Shown: positions 1 through 8,133 of the stretch, in pieces
Numbering within the stretch: position 1 is the first letter of the stretch
How the letters are laid out: each line of letters opens with the position of its first letter
NCBI RefSeq assembly: GCF_000691165.1
Contig: NZ_ASJD01000002.1
Location: 248,001-312,000, forward strand
DNA: 64,000 nucleotides
Reading direction: 5' to 3'
From: Bacillus safensis FO-36b
Lineage (GTDB): Bacteria > Bacillota > Bacilli > Bacillales > Bacillaceae
Made by a program: the position numbers and the translations under genes
Notes under the pieces: model-generated
Seen by the model: only the letters and a program-made list of their open reading frames with translations
The model's database searches: none
Told to the model about the DNA's origin: nothing

Positions 1-1505
1 TAGCCAGATTGGTTGTTTAGCTTTTGAATTGCACTATCCATGGCGTTAAACTTTTTGTAGTAACGGGCTTCAACCATTTTTAAACGATCTTGGAATGTAC
101 TCATTCGTTTTGTCAAAGAATCAAGGTCCTTACCAAGTCCGTATTCCTTTGATTCCATTGTTATGCTGCCAGCCTTTTTTTGAATGCTCTTCGAAAAGTC
201 TGATAAGGAATTTTTGATACGATAGATGATTCCTTGTTCTTGATATTGCTGCTGCGCTTTGTCTTTATCCTTTGAATCCACATTTAAACTACCCGAGATG
301 AACATTTGTCTGACCTTCTCCGGGTCTTCTTCAATGGCTTTTTTTAATTTCTCTACTCCATCACTATCCTTAATAAATTCAAGCTTCCCACCATCTTTAT
401 AGCTGGATGATGTCGAAATACCGATTTGTGTGAGTTGGATTTTATTCGCATCACTTGTCGTAATATTAGCATACAAATCACTTCTTATTTTAGAGGCACC
501 AGATCGTAAAATGGAATCACTTCTCAGCAAGCCAGACTTCGCGGTCGTTTCCCATAGCTCTATTTCTTTTTCAGACATCGCTTTTTTCTCTTCAGCCGTT
601 AATGGATGATAGTCTCTGTTTTTCTTTTCATTGACTTTTCCATTAATCTGCTCAACGAGTTCATTATATTTATCAACAAATTGTTTAATTTTATCATATA
701 TTGCATCCACATCTGTTGAAACGTTTAAGCTGACGGGCTTATCTGTGGTTGCTTTAAGCTCGTACGTAATATCAGCCTGCGTGAATGTATTGTTGTTATT
801 TTCCATTTTCAGACCATTAATCTCGTATTGCGCCTTCTGTCCTTGAGTGGTCGCAACTAATTTGTTATCTCCATCTACTTGGAAGCCTAATTGCGTTAAA
901 AATGAAGCCGAATTGCCATCAGCTGCTTTAATACTGACGCCTTCACCCGTTGTTCGAGAAGTAAGAGCGATGGTATCCACGTAGTTAGTGCCATCAGAGA
1001 TTTGGCCTTTGTAAGCCGTCACACCTAATTGCGCGCTGTTCAGCTTTTTCACGATGTCATCAATTGTATCGGTATCAGAAGTATTGATTGTCACCGTTTT
1101 TGGTTTTGTCGAATCTGGTGTCGTCACTTCAAACGTAAACGTTCCGTTTGTTGGTGTAAATCCAGATGTACCAGAGGATTTGAAGACGGAAGCTGTCGCT
1201 AGCTGAGTGACATGAATAGAGCCAGAGGTCGCATTTGTTGATCCAGTTGCTGTGACAGCAGATTCATTAGAGCTTGTCACCTTTTTGGCGCCATATGTAC
1301 TTGGACGCGTTAAGTTTAAACTGTTAATCAAATCATCTAATTCTTTAATTTTCGAGTTAACCTCGCGATAGCTGTCTCTTTGCCATTCAAGCGTTTGTTT
1401 CTGACGCGTCATTGTATCAAGTGGTGCTTGCTCCGTTTTCATCAGCTTTGATACGATTTCATCAATATCGAACACATTTGAAAATCCAGTAATACGATTG
1501 ACCAT
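1..1505 (-). CDS. fliD: FliD flagellar filament cap (HAP2), 3' end outside window
   Basis: Minus-strand reading frame open from the ATG at 1505 to the window edge (about 501 codons). The N-terminus reads MVNRITGFSNVFDIDEIV, typical of FliD, which caps the growing filament and helps flagellin monomers fold into place outside the cell. The last visible residues (MDSAIQKLNNQSG) are typical of the FliD C-terminal coiled coil, and B. subtilis FliD is about 498 residues, so only a few codons should be missing. A ribosome site (GAAGGGAG) precedes the start. It follows flaG by 20 bases and is probably transcribed with it from the SigD promoter at 1902-1928. Confidence 0.95.
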   Translation of the reverse strand, partial: MVNRITGFSNVFDIDEIVSKLMKTEQAPLDTMTRQKQTLEWQRDSYREVNSKIKELDDLINSLNLTRPSTYGAKKVTSSNESAVTATGSTNATSGSIHVTQLATASVFKSSGTSGFTPTNGTFTFEVTTPDSTKPKTVTINTSDTDTIDDIVKKLNSAQLGVTAYKGQISDGTNYVDTIALTSRTTGEGVSIKAADGNSASFLTQLGFQVDGDNKLVATTQGQKAQYEINGLKMENNNNTFTQADITYELKATTDKPVSLNVSTDVDAIYDKIKQFVDKYNELVEQINGKVNEKKNRDYHPLTAEEKKAMSEKEIELWETTAKSGLLRSDSILRSGASKIRSDLYANITTSDANKIQLTQIGISTSSSYKDGGKLEFIKDSDGVEKLKKAIEEDPEKVRQMFISGSLNVDSKDKDKAQQQYQEQGIIYRIKNSLSDFSKSIQKKAGSITMESKEYGLGKDLDSLTKRMSTFQDRLKMVEARYYKKFNAMDSAIQKLNNQSG

Positions 1506-1525
1506 TATTTATGTTCTCCCTTCAT

Positions 1526-1867
1526 TTACATTCTTTTATCTACAAATAAACCGACAATTTCTGTCATTGCTGCATAGAAATCAAGCCATTCCTTGGAAGG
1601 AATTTCTCTAATGACTTCATCTGTTTGGTTATCTACGACTTTGACATAATATTCGTTGAGTTTTTCATGTAATTCAAATTGAAGATGAAATTGAGTAGGT
1701 TCAATCAGCTTGTTTGCCCCTTGAAGCGTTTTTTCAATTTCTTCTTTTGAAACAGCCCTGCCATTTGCTTGTGAGTCAGAGTTTACATTGTCATTCTGGT
1801 TATTAGAAACACGGGTTTGAAATGCATCGATAATTGGCTCTAGCGATGTCAACTTACCAACAGACAT
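1526..1867 (-). CDS. flaG: FlaG family protein (YvyC)
   Basis: 113 residues, the normal FlaG length. The N-terminal half is polar and low in complexity; the C-terminal half (about residues 55-110, with the stretch QFELHEKLNEYYVKVVD) is the conserved FlaG domain. In other bacteria FlaG influences filament length; its precise role in Bacillus is unclear. A good ribosome site (CAGGAG) precedes the ATG. It is followed directly by fliD, and a SigD-type promoter lies about 35 bases upstream. In B. subtilis hag lies immediately upstream; here csrA does. Confidence 0.9.
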   Translation of the reverse strand: MSVGKLTSLEPIIDAFQTRVSNNQNDNVNSDSQANGRAVSKEEIEKTLQGANKLIEPTQFHLQFELHEKLNEYYVKVVDNQTDEVIREIPSKEWLDFYAAMTEIVGLFVDKRM

Positions 1868-1901
1868 AGTTATTCAGCTCCTGTGCTTTAATCTATCTTT
1901 T

Positions 1902-1928
1902 ATATCGGCTTTGAATTTGCAAATTAAA
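1902..1928 (-). promoter_or_regulatory. SigD promoter for flaG-fliD
   Basis: On the minus strand GCCGATAT (1909-1902) is an exact match to the SigD -10 consensus. A TTTA 15 bases upstream is an acceptable -35 (consensus TAAA). It sits 35 bases before the flaG start and downstream of the csrA terminator, so flaG-fliD should be a SigD unit separate from the comF-flgM-csrA operon. Confidence 0.8.
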
Positions 1929-1978
1929 TATAGATGGACCGATTTGTTAAAGTTTCCTATAGATCATGAACATCTGTA

Positions 1979-1992
1979 TCGAAACGCTTTCA
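1979..1992. promoter_or_regulatory. cre-like site (CcpA) between csrA and flaG
   Basis: On the minus strand TGAAAGCGTTTCGA matches the cre consensus TGWAARCGYTWNCW at 13 of 14 positions. It lies about 50 bases upstream of the flaG -35 element and downstream of the csrA terminator. A CcpA effect on flaG-fliD is inference only. Confidence 0.5.
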
Positions 1993-2018
1993 CACGGAGA
2001 AGGACAGCTGAATGCGAT

Positions 2019-2047
2019 AAAAAAATCCTCACTTTTTTTGTGAGGAT
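2019..2047 (-). terminator. Rho-independent terminator of the flagellar operon after csrA
   Basis: Minus strand: an 8-bp stem ATCCTCAC/GTGAGGAT with a 7-base A loop, followed by a run of T. The csrA stop codon lies inside the stem, so translation to the stop may interfere with the hairpin. Confidence 0.85.
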
Positions 2048-2253
2048 AATTGAGAGAGGAGATCTAAGGATAAACTCGCAGCACGATTGTTCTCTTCTTG
2101 AATTGACAGGTACACTTCTTTCCTGTGAATATCGATGTGCTTAGGAGCCTCAATCCCGACTTTCACTTGATCGCCTTCGATTGAAATAATCTTGACTTCA
2201 ATATCATCGCCTATTTGAATCGACTGGTTTAATTTACGAGACAGCACTAACAT
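2029..2253 (-). CDS. csrA: CsrA, carbon storage regulator / translational repressor
   Basis: 74 residues with the CsrA signature [20 protein letters not shown] and the later IDIHRKEVY strand-turn that forms the RNA-binding face. In B. subtilis CsrA blocks translation of hag mRNA and is antagonised by FliW. It overlaps the end of fliW by 7 bases and has a strong ribosome site (GAGGTGG). Its known target hag is not next to it here. The stop codon is buried in the terminator stem. Confidence 0.97.
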   Translation of the reverse strand: MLVLSRKLNQSIQIGDDIEVKIISIEGDQVKVGIEAPKHIDIHRKEVYLSIQEENNRAASLSLDLLSQLSSQKK

Positions 2254-2681
2254 GAGGATGCCACCTCTAACAAATGTTTTGTATGATAGGCTGAATCATG
2301 CAAAATCACCTGCTTGGCTTTCATGTTTTTCCGGTTCACAATAATAGGCGCTCTTAAATTGGCTGTTGTTTTTTCAATAGATGATTCCATTGTTAAAATA
2401 ACCATTACTTCCACATCATTAGCATCTTCTACTTCCAGAATGTCTACAACCGTTTCGTCTAAATCAAATTCGTATTGATTGAAGAATAAAAACGGGCTGC
2501 TGACGATAAAACCTAATGCCGAGTTATTTAATGATTGAAGAACTAAAAATGGAGACTCTTCTGATAAAGGCAAAATGACAAACTGTTTTTGATCCAGAAA
2601 TCCTGGTATCCCGTTAGAGAAGTGAATGATTTGCTCCTCTTTGATTGTCACTTCACCATGGTATTTTGTTTGAATGATCAT
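2247..2681 (-). CDS. fliW: FliW, flagellar assembly factor (CsrA antagonist)
   Basis: 144 residues with the typical FliW start ([22 protein letters not shown]) and the conserved later segment ending in LRAPIIVN, found across the family. FliW binds either flagellin or CsrA: when flagellin leaves through the export channel, free FliW sequesters CsrA and flagellin translation resumes. It is translationally coupled to csrA by overlap. Confidence 0.96.
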   Translation of the reverse strand: MIIQTKYHGEVTIKEEQIIHFSNGIPGFLDQKQFVILPLSEESPFLVLQSLNNSALGFIVSSPFLFFNQYEFDLDETVVDILEVEDANDVEVMVILTMESSIEKTTANLRAPIIVNRKNMKAKQVILHDSAYHTKHLLEVASSC

Positions 2682-2709
2682 AATTCACGACCTTTTTCGT
2701 TTTTCTTAA

Positions 2710-3288
2710 CTATACCTTATCACCATTTTGGCCCGTTTCGTCAACTTCTATTTTTAATTCTGGGTATTGTAACATATCAATATTGACCTTACCTGGCTGG
2801 TAGTTAACGATTGGTTTATGAGGTGTGGCCTCTATGATAGCTTTTTGCGGCTCCACATCAATTTGAAGCTCAGAAGGCTGATAGTGAATTTTCACACTAA
2901 AGAATGAAGGTATCACACCAATGGTGAATTGTTTTGCTGGGGGACTGCCATTGATTTTGGCAAACTCAGCAATCGCATTCCCACCATTCTCGATCTTGAT
3001 GAGTTCACTTCCTTCTTCCGCTCTGCGACCCATTCCTTCTCCAACAGCACGCTTCCCCTCAGCTGCCCATTCCTCAGAACGTCTAAAAATTGACTTGATG
3101 TCCATATCGGCAAACGCCTCGGTTTGATCAATGGTTAATTTCGACGGTGTCCTTTTGATATTCATGACAGCTCGTGGCTGCTGAATCTCAAGATCAGCTC
3201 GTGGCTGCTCTACTTCTTGCCGGGAAGGAGTTGTCGACATTTGAAGTTTTGCATAGGTTTGCTGCATTAACAATCTAGGGATTTGCAT
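2710..3288 (-). CDS. yviE: YviE, DUF6470 flagellar operon protein
   Basis: 192 residues from the ATG at 3288, chosen over an upstream in-frame start because GGAGGTGAAC sits immediately before it. The protein opens MQIPRLLMQQTYAKLQM and contains repeated amphipathic strands with 'QP..A..IKR/IE' patterns, as in YviE of other Bacillus flagellar operons. Function unknown. It lies between flgL and fliW and is preceded by a possible internal terminator (3308-3329). Confidence 0.88.
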   Translation of the reverse strand: MQIPRLLMQQTYAKLQMSTTPSRQEVEQPRADLEIQQPRAVMNIKRTPSKLTIDQTEAFADMDIKSIFRRSEEWAAEGKRAVGEGMGRRAEEGSELIKIENGGNAIAEFAKINGSPPAKQFTIGVIPSFFSVKIHYQPSELQIDVEPQKAIIEATPHKPIVNYQPGKVNIDMLQYPELKIEVDETGQNGDKV

Positions 3289-3307
3289 ATGTTCACCTCC
3301 ATGATGC

Positions 3308-3329
3308 AAAAAAGCACCCATCGGATGCT
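3308..3329 (-). terminator. Possible intra-operon terminator between flgL and yviE
   Basis: Minus strand: AGCATCC-GAT-GGGTGCT with one wobble pair, followed by about six T. It lies in the short gap between flgL and yviE, so it could lower expression of yviE-fliW-csrA relative to flgKL. Confidence 0.5.
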
Positions 3330-3334
3330 TTTTA

Positions 3335-4243
3335 TTATCTTAAGAAATCAACAAGGGATGGCTGAATGACTTTAGCTGTTGTCGCTAAAGCAGCTCTATT
3401 CACCGTCTCTTGTTGAAGAAGATCAAGAATTGCCTTTTCACTTTCAACATCTTCATTATCTGATTTAGCATTTTTCAGTACTTGAAATTGTGAAGTCAAA
3501 CGACTTCCTACTAAGTCAACACGATTCGAACGCGCTCCTAGGTCAGATCGCTCAGCACTCATTACTTCTTTAAACTGATCGATACTTCCTAATGCATCAT
3601 CAGAATTCGCAAACGTTCCATTTTTCAATGAGTTTTCTAAATCAGTCAGCATTTCAATGACATTTTGACCGTTAGCCTGTCCGCCAAACGCTGAGATTGG
3701 ATTTGAGTTTACATTTAAAGTGATACCATCAGAAATATTCGCTTGAACAGCATTCGCATCTGTATAATTTTCGAAGTTAAATGTATACGTTCCGTCTGCA
3801 TTCTCAACAACTGGTTTAACATTTGTATTTGTCCCATTAAATACGAACTTACCTAGCATTTGAGTGTTCATTGCATCAATGATTTGATTCTTCATCTGGC
3901 CAATTTCCACTCCGATAGCTGCTAAATCTTCGGGCTGCTTTGTTCCATTTGCCGCATCAAGCACTTTATCTCGTATATTTGACATAATATCAATGATTTC
4001 CGTGACACTTGTTTCAGATGTATCAATCCAGTTTTGTGCTTCATTTAAGTTATTTTTATATTGTTCATTTCGAAACAAGGCAGTACTATATTGAAGGCTT
4101 TTTACTGCTGCAACAGGATCATCAGACGTTTTTGTAAAACGTTTGCCTGTTTGTGCCTGCTCATTAATTTTAGAAAGTTTTTCATAGCTTTTACTAATAT
4201 TTCGAAGTGAGTTTTGAGAAATCATCCCTTGTGTGACTCGCAT
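3335..4243 (-). CDS. flgL: FlgL, hook-filament junction protein (HAP3)
   Basis: 302 residues (B. subtilis FlgL is about 298). It starts MRVTQGMISQNSLRNISKSYEKL and includes the flagellin-like segment GKRFTKTSDDPVAAVKSLQY. The C-terminus (SEKAILDLLQQETVNRAALATTAKVIQPSLVDFLR) is the flagellin-type D0 helix. FlgL joins the FlgK ring to the first flagellin subunits. It follows flgK by 9 bases in the same operon. Confidence 0.97.
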   Translation of the reverse strand: MRVTQGMISQNSLRNISKSYEKLSKINEQAQTGKRFTKTSDDPVAAVKSLQYSTALFRNEQYKNNLNEAQNWIDTSETSVTEIIDIMSNIRDKVLDAANGTKQPEDLAAIGVEIGQMKNQIIDAMNTQMLGKFVFNGTNTNVKPVVENADGTYTFNFENYTDANAVQANISDGITLNVNSNPISAFGGQANGQNVIEMLTDLENSLKNGTFANSDDALGSIDQFKEVMSAERSDLGARSNRVDLVGSRLTSQFQVLKNAKSDNEDVESEKAILDLLQQETVNRAALATTAKVIQPSLVDFLR

Positions 4244-4252
4244 CCGTTATCC

Positions 4253-5773
4253 CTACCTTCCTACGACACCCATGCCGTTTATGACCTTATCCAATACTTC
4301 ATCTTGTAATGTCATAATTCTCGCAGCCGCATTATATGCATGCTGAAATTGGATCATATTCGTCATTTCTTCATCAATGGAGACAGCGCTAGTCGACATT
4401 CTACGTTCATTGGCTGAATTGACAAGAGCAGCTGAACTGCTTTCAAGCGTCATGTTCTTTTTCCCTTGTACCCCCATCTCAGCAATCACATTTTGGTAAT
4501 AATCCTGAATTGTCGTTGTATTTCCGCCGATTGGTAACTTTAAGTCTTGTATATTAGCTAATTTCGTAGCATTCGAACCGTCACCTTGTGTTTGATTGAG
4601 AGATGCAGCAATATTATCTGTTGATGCTAAAATGACATCGCTCACTTTAATACGAGCTGCCAAACCTTTATTCAACTCATTGTTATTTTCGATATCAAAA
4701 AAGTCTTGTCCACTTACACCATTTAACGTGTACCCCTGCTTATGTACATCGTTAAATGTATCCATGAATACTTTTGCTACTTCATCCAGCTCTGCAAGCA
4801 TATCTGGATACATGCCTTTTTCAGCACCGTTTGACATGTAGCCATAAGCTTCAACAAGTGCTTTTACTTTACCGTTCACTTGTAATTGATCCGCTGCAAT
4901 TGTTGTTGTTCCGAACTGAAGTGAGTTAACAAGTCCCGTTGTATTATCGTAAGAGATTTGCAGTTCAGACTTTTCGTTCGTAATACCATTCAAAATGTTT
5001 CCAGCAGATTGTCCATTTGCACCGATAATGTCGATGTTGACAGTTCCTTCAGCAATTTTGAGTGCATTACCGCCAGGTGGATTGTAGCTGACCTTAATAT
5101 CAACAAGTGAGGATAATTGATCGACCAAAGTATCACGTGTATCATAAAGATCATTTGGAAGATATCCATTTGGCTCAACTGCTGCAATCTGTTTGTTCAC
5201 TTCATCTATTTGAGATAAAAGAGTGTTTACATCTTTGGCTGTTGAATCGAGTTCCGTTTTTAAATTCTTTTGTATCGTTGTTAAAGAAGAATTGAGCAGA
5301 CGGAATTGGTCAACTAAAGCCTGTGCACTTGTTTTAACAACTGTACGTGCAGAAGCCGTATCAGCATTTTTTGATTCCGATAAGACCTGTAATGATTTCC
5401 ATAGATTATCAAAAGCTCTGTTCAAGCCCTCATCCGTCAAATCATTCATAACCCCTTCCATCTGTGAAAGGGCATCTGACTTCGTTGAGTAGTAAGATAA
5501 GTTATTATTATGATCTCTGTATTGTAGATCTAAAAAGCTGTCTCGAATTCTTTCAACGGTTCCAACTTGTACACCTGTCCCCATTTGGCCATACGTTTTG
5601 CCGTCATAAACAGAAATGACTGGATAAGGATTTTCTGCTTTAAAGGTCACTCTTTGTCTTGAGTAGCCCTCCGTATTTGCATTGGAGACGTTGTTTGATG
5701 TGACATAAAGCCCTGCACGCTGGGCTGTGATGCCTCTTTTTGCCGTTTCTAGTCCCATGAATGTAGAACCCAT
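4253..5773 (-). CDS. flgK: FlgK, hook-filament junction protein (HAP1)
   Basis: 506 residues, normal length. The N-terminal D0 region reads MGSTFMGLETAKRGITAQRAGLYVTSNNVSNANTEGYSRQ in successive parts, the FlgK/FlgE signature. The C-terminus carries the matching helix (MTNMIQFQHAYNAAARIMTL...VINGMGVVGR). It is exported through the flagellar type III apparatus and assembles on the hook tip. flgN, encoding its export chaperone, lies directly upstream. Confidence 0.97.
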   Translation of the reverse strand: MGSTFMGLETAKRGITAQRAGLYVTSNNVSNANTEGYSRQRVTFKAENPYPVISVYDGKTYGQMGTGVQVGTVERIRDSFLDLQYRDHNNNLSYYSTKSDALSQMEGVMNDLTDEGLNRAFDNLWKSLQVLSESKNADTASARTVVKTSAQALVDQFRLLNSSLTTIQKNLKTELDSTAKDVNTLLSQIDEVNKQIAAVEPNGYLPNDLYDTRDTLVDQLSSLVDIKVSYNPPGGNALKIAEGTVNIDIIGANGQSAGNILNGITNEKSELQISYDNTTGLVNSLQFGTTTIAADQLQVNGKVKALVEAYGYMSNGAEKGMYPDMLAELDEVAKVFMDTFNDVHKQGYTLNGVSGQDFFDIENNNELNKGLAARIKVSDVILASTDNIAASLNQTQGDGSNATKLANIQDLKLPIGGNTTTIQDYYQNVIAEMGVQGKKNMTLESSSAALVNSANERRMSTSAVSIDEEMTNMIQFQHAYNAAARIMTLQDEVLDKVINGMGVVGR

Positions 5774-5788
5774 TGGTATCCTCCTTGT

Positions 5789-6271
5789 TTACGCCTTTGA
5801 ATCAAACAAAGCCCTTTGCTGTTTAGGCTTTGAACTCTCAAGACCATTTTGTCCGTAATTCATATTTTCTTTATTAGGGTTAACGAGATCGAATGTCAGT
5901 GAAATAAATTGAAGTGACTGCTGAATAAGCTGCTTGTTCAGTTCATTTACATCTTTTAGTTCCACCATGATGTCATTTAGTTTCTCATATAATGAAATGA
6001 GCTCTTCTTGATCTGTACCTTCAGCCTTTTCGATACATGCAGTGATGGTTGGTGATTGATCACTTTGTAAAAATTGAACGGTCGCTTCAATTCGTTTTTC
6101 TTCTAATTGAGAAATGGCCTGAATATACTTTTGCTCTAAATTCAGGACCTCTGAAAGAGCATCAATCTCATTGCTTTTCAGCATTTCTGTTTTATCCTTA
6201 GACAACTTTAAAAGCTGTTCATGCAATCCATAGAGACGATGCAGTTCTTCAATAATTATTTTAACTGACAT
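5789..6271 (-). CDS. flgN: FlgN, export chaperone for FlgK/FlgL (YvyG)
   Basis: 160 residues, strongly helical and charged. It starts MSVKIIIEELHRLYGLHEQLL and carries the FlgN pattern of a long N-terminal coiled coil (L..K...L..N....L...L..EQK.I) followed by a second helix pair. It lies between flgM and flgK, as in B. subtilis, where the gene was formerly yvyG. It protects HAP proteins before export. Confidence 0.93.
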   Translation of the reverse strand: MSVKIIIEELHRLYGLHEQLLKLSKDKTEMLKSNEIDALSEVLNLEQKYIQAISQLEEKRIEATVQFLQSDQSPTITACIEKAEGTDQEELISLYEKLNDIMVELKDVNELNKQLIQQSLQFISLTFDLVNPNKENMNYGQNGLESSKPKQQRALFDSKA

Positions 6272-6289
6272 TCACGCTGCTCCCTTTTG

Positions 6290-6553
6290 TTATTGTTGTT
6301 TATAAAAATTCAGCATTTTATCTGCAATGCCTTTTGTATCTACTTGATATGTTCCGGCTTCAATGCTTTTTTTAATTTGGTCAATTTTATCTTGGCGTTC
6401 TCTCATAATATTCGGCACCTTTTGCATTTCGATTGCCTTTTTAGAAATTTCGACTTTATCAGTTGATTTAGCTTGATTCGATTGCAACGTTTGTTTCTCA
6501 TATGTTTTCTTGTAAGGATTTACTGGTTGTGTTCCATATCGATTAATTTTCAC
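6290..6553 (-). CDS. flgM: FlgM, anti-SigD factor
   Basis: 87 residues. It starts at a GTG preceded by GAGAGGAA and opens MKINRYGTQPVNPYKK. The C-terminal half (VEISKKAIEMQ ... RQDKIDQIKKSIEAGTYQVD ... IADKMLNFYKQ) is the conserved SigD-binding part. FlgM holds SigD inactive until the hook-basal body is complete. A SigD promoter lies 48 bases upstream, giving negative feedback. Confidence 0.97.
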   Translation of the reverse strand: MKINRYGTQPVNPYKKTYEKQTLQSNQAKSTDKVEISKKAIEMQKVPNIMRERQDKIDQIKKSIEAGTYQVDTKGIADKMLNFYKQQ

Positions 6554-6600
6554 GGGATTCCTCTCGCTTTCCGTTACAGTCTGTCTTGATTCTATCCATT

Positions 6601-6627
6601 TTATCGACCAAACTGCAACTTAGTTTA
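6601..6627 (-). promoter_or_regulatory. SigD promoter for flgM
   Basis: Minus strand TAAA (6627-6624), a 15-base spacer, then GTCGATAA (6608-6601), close to the SigD consensus TAAA-N15-GCCGATAT. It lies between yvyF and flgM, where an internal SigD promoter is expected from B. subtilis. Confidence 0.8.
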
Positions 6628-6632
6628 GGGAA

Positions 6633-7058
6633 TCAGTCGTTTTTAGGATTAATGGCATAATAGGTGTCTTTTTTCCTAGATTCAATCTCCCTTTTACGCT
6701 CCTCTTCTTGGTTCATTTGGCTGATTTGCGAATGAATATCCTGTTCACATTGGCTGCATAGCTTGTTTTTCCTGATCGCTTTGCCACATCTTTCACAAGG
6801 ATAATTAATATTTGGAAATTGACTAATTTGCAGTCTTTTCAAACGAATAAATTTCAAGATTAATTCTTCATCAACGTCTGTTGCTTCTACTATTTCAGCA
6901 ATAGTTGATTGTCTATTACTTTGTTTTCTCAAGAATTTATATACGATATCAAAAGAACGTTCTTCTTCTTCAAAGCATTTGTTACAAACCGTTTGGATGG
7001 TGGTTTTTAAAAATAGCTGATTACATTGTGGACAGTTTGCCAATTGATTCATAACCAA
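6633..7058 (-). CDS. yvyF: YvyF, flagellar operon zinc-ribbon protein
   Basis: 141 residues. The N-terminus has two CxxC pairs (NCPQCNQLF and CNKCFEEE) and the C-terminal half another set (CERCGKAIRKNKLCSQCEQD), so two zinc ribbons flank a winged-helix-like centre (STIAEIVEATDVDEELILKFI). It belongs to the TIGR03826-type flagellar operon family. Its role is unproven, though a regulatory part in flgM expression has been suggested for this family. It stands between comFC and flgM. Confidence 0.88.
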   Translation of the reverse strand: MVMNQLANCPQCNQLFLKTTIQTVCNKCFEEEERSFDIVYKFLRKQSNRQSTIAEIVEATDVDEELILKFIRLKRLQISQFPNINYPCERCGKAIRKNKLCSQCEQDIHSQISQMNQEEERKREIESRKKDTYYAINPKND

Positions 7059-7085
7059 AACCCCTTACGTTATTTTCTTTTCTTA

Positions 7086-7111
7086 TTATCGGTTAATTAT
7101 CATGATTTTTA
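7086..7111 (-). promoter_or_regulatory. Candidate SigD promoter upstream of yvyF
   Basis: Minus strand TAAA (7111-7108), a 14-base spacer and ACCGATAA (7093-7086), six of eight matches to the SigD -10. The -35 overlaps the comFC stop codon. If real, motility cells could transcribe yvyF-flgM onward without competence. Confidence 0.5.
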
Positions 7112-7795
7112 ACTACGTATCAACGTAAAAGAAGAAACACTTTTAGCACCTGCGTCTTTCAAAATTCTTGCCGCATCATAGATGGTTGCTCCCGTTGTAT
7201 AGATATCATCAACTAATATAATATCCCTTTGAACAACCGCATCTGTTTGCTTGATTTGAAACAATCCTTTTTGATCTAGGCGTTCATTTTTCTTTTTTTT
7301 AGACTGCTTACTTTGATGTATTTTCACGAGTGGCTGCAATATTGGCTTATCTAGCAAAGAAGCGATTATTACGGACTGATTAAATCCTCTTTCTTTTAGT
7401 CTTTCATGACTTAAAGGGATCGGTATCAGCAATGGGTCTTTTATGCAGAAGGAATGTTTAAATGCTGCTTGTACATCTCTTTTAAACAGCTCAGCTAAAG
7501 CCGTATCACCCCGAAATTTAAAGCGGGCAAGGACATCTTTCATCAACTCGCTGTAAGTATAAACTGACCTATTTTTTACAAGGACTTTAATAGAATCAGA
7601 GCGTTCATTCCAACTATTACAGTCCTGGCATAATTGGTCATTTGACTGCGCCCTTCCGCATGTTGGACAAATAGGACGTTCAATCTTTACTAAGTGATTC
7701 TTACATGCTACACAAAGACGATCATCATTTAATAGTAGGAATGATTTCCATGTAAAAGCAGGCACAAAATGTCCCTCGCAAATTTGACAAATCAA
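7109..7795 (-). CDS. comFC: ComFC, phosphoribosyltransferase-like competence protein
   Basis: 228 residues. The N-terminus has a zinc ribbon (CQICEGHF ... CVACKNH ... CPTCGRAQ ... CQDC), and the C-terminus holds the PRTase signature IILVDDIYTTGATI. ComFC/ComF proteins act in natural transformation, probably in processing incoming single-stranded DNA with ComFA. The start overlaps the comFB stop (ATGA), so the two are translationally coupled. Confidence 0.95.
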   Translation of the reverse strand: MICQICEGHFVPAFTWKSFLLLNDDRLCVACKNHLVKIERPICPTCGRAQSNDQLCQDCNSWNERSDSIKVLVKNRSVYTYSELMKDVLARFKFRGDTALAELFKRDVQAAFKHSFCIKDPLLIPIPLSHERLKERGFNQSVIIASLLDKPILQPLVKIHQSKQSKKKKNERLDQKGLFQIKQTDAVVQRDIILVDDIYTTGATIYDAARILKDAGAKSVSSFTLIRS

Positions 7796-8085
7796 TTGGT
7801 TTCCTTGTTCAGCAGCAGACGATTTTCACACCTTGGAAATGCGGAAACCTTGGAAGCTGCTTCTGTCAGAATGACCAGCATCGCAGTATTCTTCTGTTTA
7901 TCCACCATCTCAGATTTACTGTAAGATATTTTATCGATATCTGTTATATATTGTGGTTTCACTTGATTCAGTGAAATCGCTAATACATCTTCCATACACT
8001 TTTCACAATGACAAATCATGTTTAATTGGTTGAGATATTGATTGAGAATTTCCTTGAGTAGTATTTCTTTTGCATTGAGTAGCAT
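7792..8085 (-). CDS. comFB: ComFB, late competence protein
   Basis: 97 residues from the ATG at 8085, preceded by CAGGAGAG. An upstream in-frame ATG would add 15 residues absent from B. subtilis ComFB. It contains the paired cysteines MICHCEKCMEDVLAISLNQVKPQY and the conserved segment VDKQKNTAMLVIL. The family resembles c-di-GMP-binding CdbA-like proteins in other phyla; it is dispensable for transformation in B. subtilis. It overlaps comFC by 4 bases. Confidence 0.93.
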   Translation of the reverse strand: MLLNAKEILLKEILNQYLNQLNMICHCEKCMEDVLAISLNQVKPQYITDIDKISYSKSEMVDKQKNTAMLVILTEAASKVSAFPRCENRLLLNKETN

Positions 8086-8133
8086 ATTTGTCTCTCCTGC
8101 CATTTGTGTATTGTGAATATAATGTACCATGAT

